A stretch of DNA of 64,000 bases from Mangifera indica. Lineage: Eukaryota > Streptophyta > Magnoliopsida > Sapindales > Anacardiaceae. The notes under the pieces were generated by a model. The model worked only from the letters and a program-made list of their open reading frames with translations. It ran no database searches and was not told where the DNA came from. Location: the NCBI RefSeq assembly GCF_011075055.1, contig NC_058147.1, positions 1,984,001 through 2,048,000 of the forward strand, given 5' to 3'. Positions 47,264 through 59,168 of this stretch are shown piece by piece; within the stretch, counting starts at the first letter, position 1, and each line of letters opens with the position of its first letter. Position numbers and translations under genes: made by a program.

Positions 47264-50200
47264 GAAATAGAATTTCAAGCTTTCAGGTATATAAAATACT
47301 GAAGGAAAGGCAGTGGAAGCTTATGATATGGGAGTGAAAGAGCATACATTATATTTATAGGTTAGGCTGGGAGAAAAGCCTTTTCTTTGGAAACTGATAG
47401 AAGTTTCTATGGATTTTACAGCTGGTTGGTTGCTTTTGTTTTGGCAAATAGAAGATGCCGTTATAGGAGTGATAGCCACGATATTCCCCATTCAAAGATT
47501 CAGATGGTTTGTTATTACGTAATTAAATAATTTAAAATTAAAAATAAAATAACATCTAAAATATATTATTAAATATTTAATTTAAAATTTAAAAAATATA
47601 AAACATAAATAAGTTATATAATATATATGATTTTAAATATAAAATGTGAAACTTAGATTTTATATTAAAATATATAAATTTTTAATATAAGATTTATATG
47701 ATCAAGAATGTAGTTATTTTAAGGTTTATTTTATATACTTTATTATATGAATTTGGGTTCATGCATTTTAATTTCAACTTCATATACACGTTGAATGGTT
47801 TATGGCCATCTACTTGATTAGTGGATGTCATGAGATTAATTTCAAATGTGGGTTGAGGAGTCCTTATCTTGAGTTAGGTGAGGACATAAGCATGACAATT
47901 TTTTCTTCAAAAAAATAAAAAGTCAACTAAGAGTATTGGTGAAGCAACTCATATTTGCGGAGAAGCAGAGCTCCGTCTTGCACTTATAATGAGTAATAAT
48001 TTGAATACCAATAATATTATATTATTATATAATTATGTATTAATTTTTTATTTTTAATTTAAAATTATTAATTCTTTTGATAATTGAAAATTATATTCAT
48101 ATTTATTAGATAGATAAACTTAAAATATAATGATCGAATTCTTAATTAATATATCAGATAAATCAAAATTTTATAATCGTGATAAAAACTCCAACCTAAA
48201 GCTTTTACCTCGGCTAATCTTTTTGTTGTGGTGCCTACTAGTAGTTGAAAAGAGAATTCCTGAGAATGAACCTTCTAATAAAGTTCGTAAAGTTCATCCA
48301 AACAAAAGTGTTCCTTTTTCTTTTATTTCTCAAATACTGTTAAGAAAATAGCAAACGGTAATTGCCATAGAAACTGCTTAAGTTGGCACTTAACACCATA
48401 TTTGATGTAAAGTTAGATTTGAAACGAATCTAACTATAAATTAATTTAAATTTAATTTAAATTTATAATAATTAATTCGAACTTGTTAAATATATTGTCA
48501 AAGGGTTGAAAGTAGATATTTTTATATTTGTTTATAAATTTTATTTTACACGGAATTAGATACAAAGATTTAGTAATGAATACTCGACAAGAGGTTTTGA
48601 ATGGCTTATATCTATAGGGACCAGAAAACCTCATCATCAATGAGAACGCTTAAATATACTTTCAATGGGGGATAAGGCTGGATGGTCTAAAAGCACAGAA
48701 CCGGGAAGTATAATTTCGACAGAAAAAGAGGCGACAGCCTTAACCTTTCATCATGATCAATGACGGGACAACAAAGCGTAGTTGATTTTGGGTTGGTCGA
48801 TTTCAAATGATGTGGACGGCAACATGATTCTTGAGTAACAATTAAGAAAGCATGATTATGTATTTCGGTTGCGTTTGTCACTTTCTTCTTGCAACTGAAT
48901 TTATTCTGAAAAAAAAAAATGAAATAACAACAGAAATTAATATATGAATCTGATTACCCTGCCACTCTTGGTTCATGAAAGAGATAAAAAGAGGTACCAT
49001 TTCATATTCTCGATCTGGAAGCTGCAGCCTGCAAGATTGGCAATGTGGAACTGAGATGCGTAAGCCTTGGAATTGCATTCAAGCACAGGAGGTTCATGTA
49101 GAAATGCCCGGTTGCTCCTAGCTCAATTAAGTTAACTCGAACAGAATATTATTTCTTAATCAAATTTGAGTCTTGTTTATTGATTTCGAATTGATTTTAA
49201 GTTAACTTTCCTTGGGATTGCCCATATCAAATCCAGCCGTATATGCATAGCAGTCCACATATTGGGCTGTTATGGCCTGAATTTAGGGGAGTTGGGTTTC
49301 ATGTAAAGTTAGAGCCCACACAATTTACTCCTTTCTTTTTATAGGCCCAATTTAGCACGCACGGTATGTATATATGGTATGCGTAAAAAGGGTTCCAGAA
49401 TTTTAACTTTTGGCAAAAAGATGAGAGCAATGTATCAAAATATGCGTCGGGAGATAGATAGGAATAGATTGTAACCAGAGAACTTTTCAATGAGGATGTT
49501 GAGGAAATGAGTAAGAACATCGGTAAGGAGTCGGAGGGCCTTGGATCAATGTATATGTTTGGTCGTCCTCTCTCTCATGAGAAACATTTTCAGGGCAAAA
49601 GCTCCATCGGTCTTGCGTCAAAATCGATGGACAATACAACACCTTACAGCCTGGTCTATCATGTATCAGATGTGCGTCATCATCAACAATGACGTTGCCT
49701 GTGGGAACGAAGTTGTGAACTTTCCTCAAGCCCCTCCCTTGGAGGCTATGTTGATTCCAATCCCACACCAGCAAGGAGGCAAGGGTCTTGGGTCGGTATA
49801 AGCTCTTGGTCACCCATTATCTCATGCGGCCTAATGTGCCGAAATCGTGGACAATAGCGTATGATCCAGGCCTGTCGTATGTCGGATTTTAACCCTTATC
49901 AACAAAAAGGCTAGAATGATTAAAAGTTGGATATCTCATTAATAGTAAGACAGGGCGTGTGATGTGAACATCTCAAATTCCAAGCTACCAGTGTGCTGAA
50001 ATTCCTAAAGAGCTAAAAACACAGAGAACTGAGAATGAATGGTGGGCTGCTATGTGAACAAAGATTTGGTGTGTAGGTACTCAACTTGGGTACAAGTCAC
50101 AACATAAAATTAGCTGGCTTTACCTCTAAACTTGGCAGAGAAGGTGGGGATATACAGCTCCATAAATGGCATTGGCAGCCTAACCTATCTTATCCGCGTC

Positions 50201-51255
50201 GAAGATGCTCATCATTTCAATTAATTCTATGTGCCTGCCTGCCACCTCCGTCTATCCTTGTTGGCTCCTATATTTAACCAACTTCAATACCTCAGCCCAC
50301 AGTTGGCATAAGGGCTCCACATTTCACTGCATTTTTTATCGGGATGGGCTTATCAGAGTTAGTTGGACTCATAAACCAGTGCTTATTTTGATAATTTCCA
50401 TCAACATTTGCATTATTAGTTTGTTTCTACACTTGTGTATTACATACGTCTATGTCGTAAGATTTGTGCACGCAAAATATTTGTCTGAAAAAAGTATCTC
50501 CTTATGAGAATCAGTCTCAATAATTATGAGGAAAAAGTGTTTGGATGTCTCTGGAGATGTTGAAGGTCTCGATGTGGTTTCATGCAAAAGTGCAGCAAAT
50601 ATAAGCGAGCATCGACGAAGAAGTCGGTGAGTGGTCCCTTTTTCTTTCTGGTGAACGTCTCTGTTGTCAGTCGTCTTAGCCACAATAATGCTTAAATCGT
50701 ACAGAAACACTTCTGAATCTCTGATCAACCACAAATAGGAAGAAGACGCTTATTCTCTGTCCTACCCAAAATAAGCGGGTTCCACTAACAAAAACAAAGG
50801 ACTAGATGCGACTATTGTGGTGGCCAACTGTTGGGTTTATTATTATGTTAAGAAGAAAAAGATGAACTCTGGTCGTCCCCCCACATGCATGCACTGTTGG
50901 GAAAGTGAAATATTTTTAAGTTGAAGGGTCACGTGCGAATCTGAGTGTTGCTGGCCACCTCTCTGACATCGACTCTGAAGAGTTTTTGGTTGCCACAAGC
51001 ACAGATGCAGTGTTCCTGTTGACATCATATATCATCATCGTCTACCTCCCGTTGTTCTCTTCTTTATCTTCACATACAAAAGATGAGAATTCTGATAAGA
51101 GAGGGCTCCACTCCACCATGCCATCTCACATCCTTGATCATACACGTGGGCCGCTTTGTTCTTAATGGTCCCCGCTTCACCACGTGTGAGCACTTTAATT
51201 ATTTAATATTTTACTTTAAGGATGGATTTAAGTTTTAATATTACCAAATCAAGAA
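47264..51255. other. Gene-poor spacer upstream of PCBER
   Basis: The first few hundred bases are the PCBER promoter. AT-rich words shared with 31030-31160 and 38290-38390 occur near 47520-47600 and 48000-48070. Short open frames (48130-48351, 48878-49078, 49487-49813, 50205-50507) have no recognisable products. CACGTG cores occur near 51153 and 51182, with no gene close enough to assign them. Confidence 0.35.
49540..49900. repeat. Diverged direct repeats within a probable degenerate transposon
   Basis: Two segments share a sequence skeleton: AAAATCGATGGACAATACA..AGCCTGGTCTATCATGTATC (about 49619-49670) and GAAATCGTGGACAATAGCG..CCAGGCCTGTCGTATGTCGG (about 49841-49889). Near them are CTCTCTCATGAG (49570) and ATCTCATGCGG (49819). 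The sequence is richer in GC than its surroundings and has no intact frame. It looks like part of a degenerate mobile element; I cannot name the class. Confidence 0.4.
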
Positions 51256-52053
51256 GGCCAAAGGGTTACTCCCACCTAATCTATGATGTTTTCGTTAGTT
51301 TTTATATTTTAATTTTTAAAATCTCACATACTTATCTATAAATAATTTAAATTAACAAATTATAACTCTTTAAAATTTTTTTTTTTTTGAAGCTTTGAAA
51401 ACTAATCATTTCATCTTTAAACCAAATTTAAAAAATTAATATTTATCTTATAGGATTTAGTTTTTAAATTTTGACAATATTATTGATAGTCTCTTGCTCC
51501 TAACATTTCCTCTCCCTTTGACGATCTATCTCCTCTTACTTAAACCTTTGGTCAACATTAATTAAAGTTAGAAAGACAAAAAACTTCGTCAAAAAAATAA
51601 AGATCTCATCTTTGTTTGGAAATAATATCGTTTTTTTAGAATAAGACAAGTGTCTTCCTTGTCTTCTTCTGGGAAGACAATCATCTTCCCAGACGAAGAT
51701 GAGATATTTGTTTATTCGACTTCAATCGATGTCAGTCGGAGGTTCAAGTAAGAGGAGAGAGATAATCAAAGGGAGAGACAGTCGACGATGTCATTGAAGT
51801 TTGAAAAACTAAACCTAGGGGGGGAATGCCATTTTTTAAAACTTGATTTAGGAAGAAAATTGTTAGTTTTTAGGGTTTTAAGAGGGAAAAGAAATAAAAT
51901 TTAAATTTATTTTTAATATTACACATAAAATAATATTTTATTTTTAAAATTAATAGACTTAATCACTTATGAGTAAGTAAATAAAATTTTTAAAATTAAG
52001 GGGTGAAAATCTGAGAAAACAATATACTTTGGGTGGAAATAAGTCTATTGGCC
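51256..52053. mobile_element. MULE-like foldback element H
   Basis: Terminal GGCC at 51256-51259 and 52050-52053. The flanking 9-mers are AATCAAGAA (51247-51255) and AATCAAAAA (52054-52062), an 8/9 match. The left end GGCCAAAGGGTTACTCCCAC is inverted on the right as GGCCAATAGACTTATTTCC. The centre has its own palindrome, TTCTGGGAAGACAATCATCTT / TCTTCCCAGACGAAGATGAG. Confidence 0.75.
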
Positions 52054-52533
52054 AATCAAAAATTATCAATCTCGTGCATGCATTTTGTTGAGAGCGAGTG
52101 TCGTAGGATGATGTTTTAGCATAGTCCACATGCACACAATAATATATTATTTATATATTTTTTAGATACATAAATAAATATATATTTATATATATATATT
52201 TACTTAATTATATAATAATACATATAAAATATATATCTATTTATATATTTAAAGTAAATACGTATAATTTTTTTGTACAGTAAAAACAATTGATGGAGTC
52301 TCATTTGAGTGGCAATGAAAAGATTATAACTATATTCAAATCTTTTTAAAAAATATTTCAAAATTAAATTAAATTTGTGATATTTTCAAATTTGTAAGAG
52401 TCAATTGTATAACTTGGGTCAAGTTGGAACAAACACAATAAGTAATAAAACTCTCACTTTCAACCTAAATTTTTCTAGTTTCTACAGTAGACCTGAAATA
52501 AAAAGGCTGACTTAGCTTCGAGATTTAATAAAG
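52054..52533. other. AT-rich spacer between elements H and I
   Basis: No gene is seen. The segment contains TATATA runs (about 52140-52250). Confidence 0.35.
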
Positions 52534-52948
52534 CGCCAAAGAAATGAAATTTTAAAATTTTAAATACTCATATTTTTTTTTATTTTTAGTTAAAATTAAA
52601 AGTAAAATTGTTATTTAACAAAAAAATATTTAAAAAACTAAAATTTTATTCAATAACTCATTCTTTTTTGGTCATCGACCAACCTTTTCAGGTTGTTTAT
52701 TTATCTCCGAGACAAAGATGGAAGGAGCAAAAGGGAAAGAGACAGACCAAAAGAGAAGAAGGAGGTGGGAAGACCAACAGGGGAAACGACTATTTCTTAA
52801 ACTCTAGATGAGGAAAATTATTAGATTTTTGACATTGAAAAGAAAAAATATAATAAATTTTAGATTTTTTAATTATTTTTGTTAAATAACTCTAATTAAG
52901 AATTTAAAGAGGGGGGAGGGGTTTTGTGAGCAAATAACTCTTTTGGCC
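52534..52948. mobile_element. Small MULE-like foldback element I
   Basis: The right end is an intact GGCC preceded by CAAATAACTCTTTT. The left end is CGCCAAAGAAATG. The flanking 9-mers TTAATAAAG (52525-52533) and TTAATTTAG (52949-52957) agree at 7/9. At 415 bp it is the shortest member seen and its arms are the most diverged, so the left boundary is less certain. Confidence 0.45.
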
Positions 52949-53934
52949 TTAATTTAGTGTCACAACAACGCCTGTGAAAATTTGTATGTAAACTTTTTGG
53001 AGGGCGAAGGAGGTGAAGGCGAGAGATTGAGAGTTCACCTACTAAATAATTGTCGGGGAAAGGACTTTATAGTTACAGACATGGCTGTGAGAACGGGCCC
53101 TCGACTGTCTTTTAGATCTCGGATTAGACCTTCTTAACAGAGACCTTAATCGATTTGGAAATTTGACTAGTTGCCTTTATAACTCCGTCATGTCATGTCT
53201 TTGAAAATAGCCAAAGATCCACCATTTTTTCATACCTCGAACCAAAGCCAAAATCAATTAATTCTCCTACTTATATTATTATGAAACGCCAATCCATTTG
53301 CACTATTTCGAAGTTTTATTTATCGGGCAGCTGAAATCACATAAATCGAAGCAGACGGTCCTACTGCTGCGGTGCAGCACCCAACCGACGAAAAAGACAG
53401 AGTGGTCAAATTTCGAAAATTTAATAAAGTTTAAATGGCAAAAGATGGGAAATCGGGATCCGAGAAAAGCTCTTTGTAAGGTTCGTGGCAGTCGCTGGGC
53501 AGCGGCAGGCCTCTTACTAAAGTCGCAGGTGGTGGTGCCGATGGAGAGGGAGTGACCTCCAAAACGGTGGCGTTTTGGTTTTTTAAATCGTTTAGGACAT
53601 GTTAGCCATTCTCTAATTTCTTTATTTTCTCTATTGTCAAAACTGCCCCTCTTCTCTCTTCTTTGGTGATCTCCTGTGAAATTGTCTCTCATTTGGTACA
53701 CGAAACTATCTTCTTCCATTTTCGTGCTAGATCTGGAGTTCTTTTACTGTTCTTCTCGCATTTCCCATTTTCGATGCCTGTCTACTCCATCCCTACTCAT
53801 TTAGATTTCAAGCTTTCCAAACTTTGAGTGAAAGTTTTCTGAAAATACAGCTGATCTTGCCTTCAAATTTCAATCTACATACAGCTTACCAAGACCTGAT
53901 CCGCGAGGCAAACTGACCTCAATTAAGTTTTTGT
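52949..53934. promoter_or_regulatory. Upstream region and leader of the Tubby-like gene
   Basis: About 1 kb precedes the Tubby-like start codon. The final 300 bp are pyrimidine-rich and look like a long 5' leader. A minus-strand frame at 53303-53719 (138 codons) overlaps it and is rejected as a gene. An acceptor-like ACATACAG near 53879-53886 could end a leader intron. Confidence 0.35.
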
Positions 53935-55850
53935 ATGGTGGAAAGTGAAAGTTTTGGTGAAAAAATGGTGTTGAAGAGCATTGTTCGTGAGCTCAAGGAT
54001 CTGCGAGATGGTATGGGAAGCATATCAAGGAGAAGTTCTGATGGAAATCTTAATTCGATACGGCGGGGGCGGTCATATATCGCTCCTGAAGGTTCTACTA
54101 CCTCGTCTTCAGTGATAATTTGTCAGAGCCGGTGGGCATATATTCCCCCCGAATTGCTTGTTAACATAATTCAACGTGTAGAAGGCAGTGAGACCTCCTG
54201 GCCTGCCAGGAGGGATGTCGTTGCTTGTGCTTCTGTTTGTAAGTCTTGGAGGGCCATTACAAAGGAGCTTGTTAGGACTCCTGAGCAATGCGGCTTACTT
54301 TCTTTTCCCATTTCTCTAAAGCAGGTTACTTTAATTTTATCCACTCTCATCTGCTGTCTGTTTGGTCTTTGAGTATTGTTCTAGACGTTCCTGATTTTGT
54401 GTTTGTGGGTTTTGAGTAGCCCGGTCCGAGAGATGCTCCTATCCAGTGCTTTATTAGGAGGGAAAGGCCGATTGGAACATATAGACTGTATCTTGGTCTC
54501 AGCCCTGGTAATTATTGCAAATCCTATGCGTTGTGCTCTCTTGTTTCTGATAAATTTGACTTTGCACCGTTTTAAAACTATCATTTTTTTAACTTAATTG
54601 CATAGATTCTACTTTTTGTTCTGGTTAATCATCATTTCCTATGATTGTTATATCTTTCAATTGATTGTAATCTCTCTCACAGTGGCCTAATTTGAGGATT
54701 GATACGCTGAGTGTTGGAGTTAGCTACCTTGTATTAACTTAGCTCCATGTATGATACATTGTATGGAACTTTCCAGGAAATCTATTATTAAAATTTCACT
54801 TGTTTATTTTATTTTTATAATGTTCTTTGTTGAGATGATCACGCTCTCTTTTCAAATATTCTACTAAATGTATTTCTTTAACGTCAATTTTTTAAAAAGC
54901 TTATGAATATATTGCCTCAACAGCTAATATCCTTTTGCTTATGTTTTTGATTCCATACAGCTCTTTCAGGTGATACGAGTAAATTGCTGTTGGCAGCAAG
55001 AAAAATCAGAAAGGCAACAAGCACTGATTTTCTCATATCCTTAGTTGGAGAGGATTTCACCAAAACAAATGGTACTTATGTTGGAAAACTGAGGTAAGTT
55101 CAAGGTTTGAAGGATTCTTGGCATTGAAATGATGCGTCCTTTTTTCTTCATGCAATTTATCATCCAATTCTGAACAGGTCTAATTTCCTTGGAACCAAAT
55201 TCACAATTTACGACAATCAGCCTCCATGTGACCCTGCCATCCAATCCAATTGTAAGTTGCAGCAAAAGATCTTCCCAAAACAAGTAACTCCAAACATACC
55301 TGCTGGTAACTATAGTGTGGCCACCTTATCTTATGAGCTCAATGTTTTCCGTACAAGAGGCCCAAGGAGAATGCAATGCACCATGCATTCAATTCCTATC
55401 TCTGCTGTTCAAGAAGAGGGCACAGCTCCTACTCCAACAGAATTCACAAAGTTTTGTGATGAGCAATTTTGTACTGTACCAGTATCAAAGGGAAAGAAGC
55501 CACTTATTGGATTCAGCTCCAATAGCCTCGCTGAGCCACTGGAATCAATCCTTAGCACTAGGGATCCTCTGGTTTTGAAAAATAAAGCTCCTAGATGGCA
55601 TGAGCAATTGCAGTGTTGGTGTCTAAATTTCAAAGGACGAGTTACAGTGGCTTCTGTGAAGAATTTTCAGTTAGTGGTATCAGCAGAGCCATCCCAAAAT
55701 ATATCGGTGGCAGAACAAGAAAAAGTAATTTTGCAATTTGGAAAAATTGGAAAAGACATTTTTACTATGGATTACCGTTATCCCCTCTCTGCCTTCCAAG
55801 CCTTTGCAATCTGCTTGAGCAGCTTTGACACTAAACCTGCTTGTGAATGA
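53935..55850 (+). CDS. Tubby-like F-box protein
   Basis: Plant Tubby-like proteins join an F-box (SCF ubiquitin-ligase adaptor) to a Tubby domain that binds phosphoinositides and tethers the protein at the plasma membrane. The four exons 53935-54324, 54420-54507, 54961-55093 and 55178-55850 encode 427 residues. The F-box region is WAYIPPELLVNIIQRVEGSE..VVACASVCKSWRAITKELV (about 67-113). The Tubby domain begins QPGPRDAPIQCFIRRE and includes SNFLGTKFTIYDNQ, ELNVFRTRGPRRMQC, PRWHEQLQCWCLNFKGRVTV and VILQFGKIGKDIFTMDYRYP, ending FDTKPACE. The start could also be Met11 (MVLKSIVRELKDLRDG, at 53965), which matches the usual beginning of the family better. I keep the longer frame but note the doubt. 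Which numbered TLP it is cannot be settled here. Confidence 0.92.
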
Positions 55851-56312
55851 TCAACTGGGAACATGCTCATGCTAGTCTTCCCTCCAATTTCTATGTACAT
55901 AAAGGTTTCGATGGAAGCACTTTAGGCTTTGATCATTGTTGTGAACATCTTTGTCTGTAGGCATCTCTTTTATGTAACTACAGCGATAACAGTAATTTAT
56001 GTTACCAAATATACCAATGATCGACAGAAAGACTATTCCATGACATTTATCCCAGAGTATGTTAGCTTTATGACTTTTGAAAATTTTATCTATAGTTTTG
56101 CATGACTCAAATTGGTTCTGTTAATTGTGTATTAAAAGCTTTGTGTAATTGAAAATTGATATGAGATTGCCAAGTACAGTACAGATTACATTTTCTTTGA
56201 TATAATATGTAAAGCAAATATACATTCAAAGCACTACTTTGTGGACGATACAACATCCTTATTGTCACTTTATTGTATCATTGTGTGAATGTATTTTGCA
56301 TGTCTAACTTGA
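55851..56312. other. Convergent spacer with two 3' untranslated regions
   Basis: The Tubby-like gene (+) and the proline-rich gene (-) converge with 462 bp between stop codons. The sequence is AT-rich 3' untranslated sequence and no gene is seen. Confidence 0.5.
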
Positions 56313-58058
56313 TCAGTTTAGCACTATCTCCTTATCTTTGCCCTTCTCCCCACAGTTGTAGAGGCATGCATGACTTTGTGGCTTTTCAGGATTATCTGGG
56401 TCTGAGTCGCTTGGTTCCATGGAAAGCCCTCTGAGGTACTCTCTTCTTATTGTGGGCTGATAGGTAAGATTTTGCGCTGGAGTGATGCTAAACTCAGCCT
56501 TGTGTGTCTCAATGGACTCTAGCTGAATTGCTGACTTGGTGTCTTCTTTTTGGTTGTGAGAGATATCCAGCTGAACACCAGGATTTCTTTCATTGACCGA
56601 ACTCTCCAACAAAATTGAGTTATTGGTGCTCTGCATATTACTGTTGACATACACCTTTCTTTCTTGATCTTTTCTGACAATGGGATCTCCAGGAATTCGT
56701 TCCTTGGAGCTTCCTTCTCCATCAGTAGTAGATTCATGGATTTCATTTGAGTTGATCCTATAACCACGGTAAATGTGAACTGAGCCATCCTTTTGGGTTG
56801 ACTCTGAGCCTATGAGCATGGATGCTCCTCTGTTTTCACCTGCTAGGGTTATCATACTTACAGGTTTTCCATCCATCTGCTTTGAATTCAGTAAGGTCAG
56901 CTTTTGCGTAAACTGCAAAATGTTATCCTTGATCTCTTTGTGCAGTGGTGTTTTTCGTTGAATATCACCTCTAGTACTGCTGTCTTTCAGATGTGTTGAA
57001 CTCACAGTCTTAATCTGCTCTTCATCAGAGTCGGAGGTTGACAATGGCTTCTTTCTATCAAAACTTTCTTGCTCCTCCCGCTTCCTTTCCCCAGTTTGAA
57101 ATGTGGAAGTCAGTAACGCTCTAATCTGAGTTCCCGAACCTGATGCCCCTGTAAGAAGCTTAGTGAGTGCCTTCCGCATCTGCTCATCAATTGTCTCTTT
57201 AGTCTCTTCTTCTTTCACTTGATGTACTGCATCTTTCTTTCCATCTTCTGGCTTTCCTTCTTTCACTGATTCTCCCACAGCTTTCTTCTCTTCTGCCACA
57301 GAAGTTGGTGCTACTGCTGCAACCCCAACTGATATTTGTGCTGCCTGTGTTGTCACTTTTTCACGTTTGAAGGGGGTTGCAGTTTGGTATGGAGATTCAG
57401 ATACAATCGCAGATTCGAGTTCTGTCTTTGGCTGTTCTTGTAATGGCCTCATTGATCTGAATGGCTTTGGTTCTTGCTCATGAGGGACAAATGATGGGGG
57501 TTGGATAAGACTAAGAGGAGGTTGAGAAGTCTGTTGTGGTGCAGGTTCTGATTTCTTTGGCGGAGAGAGTGGCTGAAATACTTCCCAGGGTGATGGCTGC
57601 AGCTCAGGAGCTTTGCGCAATGGTAAAGAGGGTTGTGATGTTTGATCAGTAGTACGAGTGGCAAGACGATCTAAAGATTGAGGCTGGGGGGCTGCTTCTG
57701 TTGTTGATTGGATCTGCGAAGCAGTGCGAGATGGAGATGGGGGTACAGAGGTAGCCCTAACCTGTGTTGTTGCCCGGGCTGGTGATGCTGGTTGGGAAGC
57801 AACCCTTGATTCAGTGGCTGCACGAGATGGTAATGGCTGAGGTTCTGGTTTTGGTGGTGGCTGAGGTTCTGTTCTTGGTGCAGGGGGTGGAGGCCGTGAG
57901 GGAGCTATCCCTGCAGGCCGAAAAGGTGGCTGCTGAGGGGTAGAGGTAGTGGTTGGCTGTGGTGGGACTTGAACTGGGGGCTCAGAAGGACGAGGAGGAG
58001 CAGCAATTGCTGACAGCCAAGGAAGCCGAAAGCGAAATGCTTGCCTCTGTTCAGCCAT
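56313..58058 (-). CDS. Intron-less proline-rich, probably disordered protein of unknown function
   Basis: A single open frame of 581 residues. The N-terminus MAEQRQAFRFRLPWLSA carries a short basic/hydrophobic motif, then about 200 residues dominated by Pro, Gln, Ser and Thr (PPPPAPRTEPQPPPKPEPQP; SPPKKSEPAPQQ). The middle (about 250-340) is Lys/Glu-rich with KKAVGESVKEGKPEDGKKDA and EEETKETIDEQMRKALTKLL. The C-terminal third includes SMITLAGENRGASMLIGSES and YRGYRIN, and ends near PEKPQSHACLYNCGEKGKDKE. No signal peptide or membrane span is evident, so it is unlike secreted hydroxyproline-rich proteins. The length of the uninterrupted frame and its coherent composition support a real gene. 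I do not recognise a named family and assign no function. Confidence 0.75.
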   Translation of the reverse strand: MAEQRQAFRFRLPWLSAIAAPPRPSEPPVQVPPQPTTTSTPQQPPFRPAGIAPSRPPPPAPRTEPQPPPKPEPQPLPSRAATESRVASQPASPARATTQVRATSVPPSPSRTASQIQSTTEAAPQPQSLDRLATRTTDQTSQPSLPLRKAPELQPSPWEVFQPLSPPKKSEPAPQQTSQPPLSLIQPPSFVPHEQEPKPFRSMRPLQEQPKTELESAIVSESPYQTATPFKREKVTTQAAQISVGVAAVAPTSVAEEKKAVGESVKEGKPEDGKKDAVHQVKEEETKETIDEQMRKALTKLLTGASGSGTQIRALLTSTFQTGERKREEQESFDRKKPLSTSDSDEEQIKTVSSTHLKDSSTRGDIQRKTPLHKEIKDNILQFTQKLTLLNSKQMDGKPVSMITLAGENRGASMLIGSESTQKDGSVHIYRGYRINSNEIHESTTDGEGSSKERIPGDPIVRKDQERKVYVNSNMQSTNNSILLESSVNERNPGVQLDISHNQKEDTKSAIQLESIETHKAEFSITPAQNLTYQPTIRREYLRGLSMEPSDSDPDNPEKPQSHACLYNCGEKGKDKEIVLN

Positions 58059-59168
58059 AGATTATCAAGAGAAGAAGAAAGACAGATATACAAATGGAAA
58101 CTGGTTGGTTCTTGTTGAAGGTGTTGCTCATAGATTGACGGAAGTAAGGGTTTATATATGTTAGTATTTGATTCCTTAGAAAGTGTCTTGTAGTTGACAA
58201 ACTACACTCAGCTTTCGAAAGGCTTGGCCTTTGAATATGAGAAGAAAAGGATTCTTGAGACAGATGTTCCCTCTCAGGCGGGTTAAGCATCTCATTTTAG
58301 TTTCCTTGAGGTCTCTCATCGGTGTCCTGGCAACTGTTCTGGATTTTATGCTCCAAAACCATTGCCAAGATGCCATATTTTCATATTTTCCTACATCTTT
58401 ACGTTATCCTGTGATCATTGGTGAGGACAGACGCATAATAAATATATAAAAAGAGTAGCTTGATTCATTTTTGAAATGAATATTTAGACCGGGTAAAGGG
58501 CAGGTGGTGGACTGACAGAAGTAGACAAACTTCTGCTTGGGGAACAGCTTGTATTAAAGTCATAATGTATAGCTTGAATTTGTTCGAGTTTGTGCACAAT
58601 ACTATTGAAGACCATCAGCGGGGTGAATAATGTTGTTGGATGGTTAGATAGTATCACCAGCAATATAAAATTTTCACTCATATTAGATGACACAAACAAA
58701 TCGATCTTAAATCGAATTGGAGCTCTAACTCGAAGTTCATTGTTCAAACCGAGTCATAGATTCGATTTGAACTGTATCGAATCCACCCTTAAAGAATGAT
58801 GAGGTGGACGCTTATGCCTAAATACATAAAGGCTGTGCAAAATTCTCTATCTTTTGCACCAAAAAAAAGCAAGAATCAATTTGCAGCTTTGTATTCAAGT
58901 GTTGGATTGTGTCGACTACATTGGAGTGGCCAATTCCCACAATCCAGCACGGACTTCTGGAAGGAAAGCTTCAAGGTAATAAAAGAAAGAGAATTGGGGA
59001 ATAACTACTTTCATTACTTTTTGGTCTCCTGTATAAGACAACCCACCTTACCTTCGACTTATAATGAAGCAAGGTACCAAGGTCCAGGAGATGAAAACAA
59101 AAACAAAAAGCTTCTCTCTCCATTTTTCTAATCACTTACGAAAAGTACTACTGATATGAAATTTTATT
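58059..59168. other. Spacer upstream of the proline-rich gene
   Basis: This holds the promoter of the minus-strand proline-rich gene and a worn short TIR element at about 58555-58790. Frames at 58231-58449 and 58796-59131 have no recognisable product. Confidence 0.35.
58555..58790. mobile_element. Worn short TIR element (second family)
   Basis: The right end, inverted, reads AAGGGTGGATTCGATACAG, matching the family terminus. The interior words (CAATACTATTGAAGACCATC, ACAAACAAATCGATCTTAAA) match the copy at 9091. The left end is not clear. Confidence 0.4.

Noticed and set aside
53303..53719. Minus-strand 138-codon frame upstream of the Tubby-like gene
   Set aside because: It lies over the promoter and leader of the plus-strand gene. 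The predicted protein has no recognisable motif and there are no plausible splice partners.
58796..59131. 111-codon frame between the short TIR element and foldback element J
   Set aside because: No recognisable product. Its start overlaps the end of a transposon copy.
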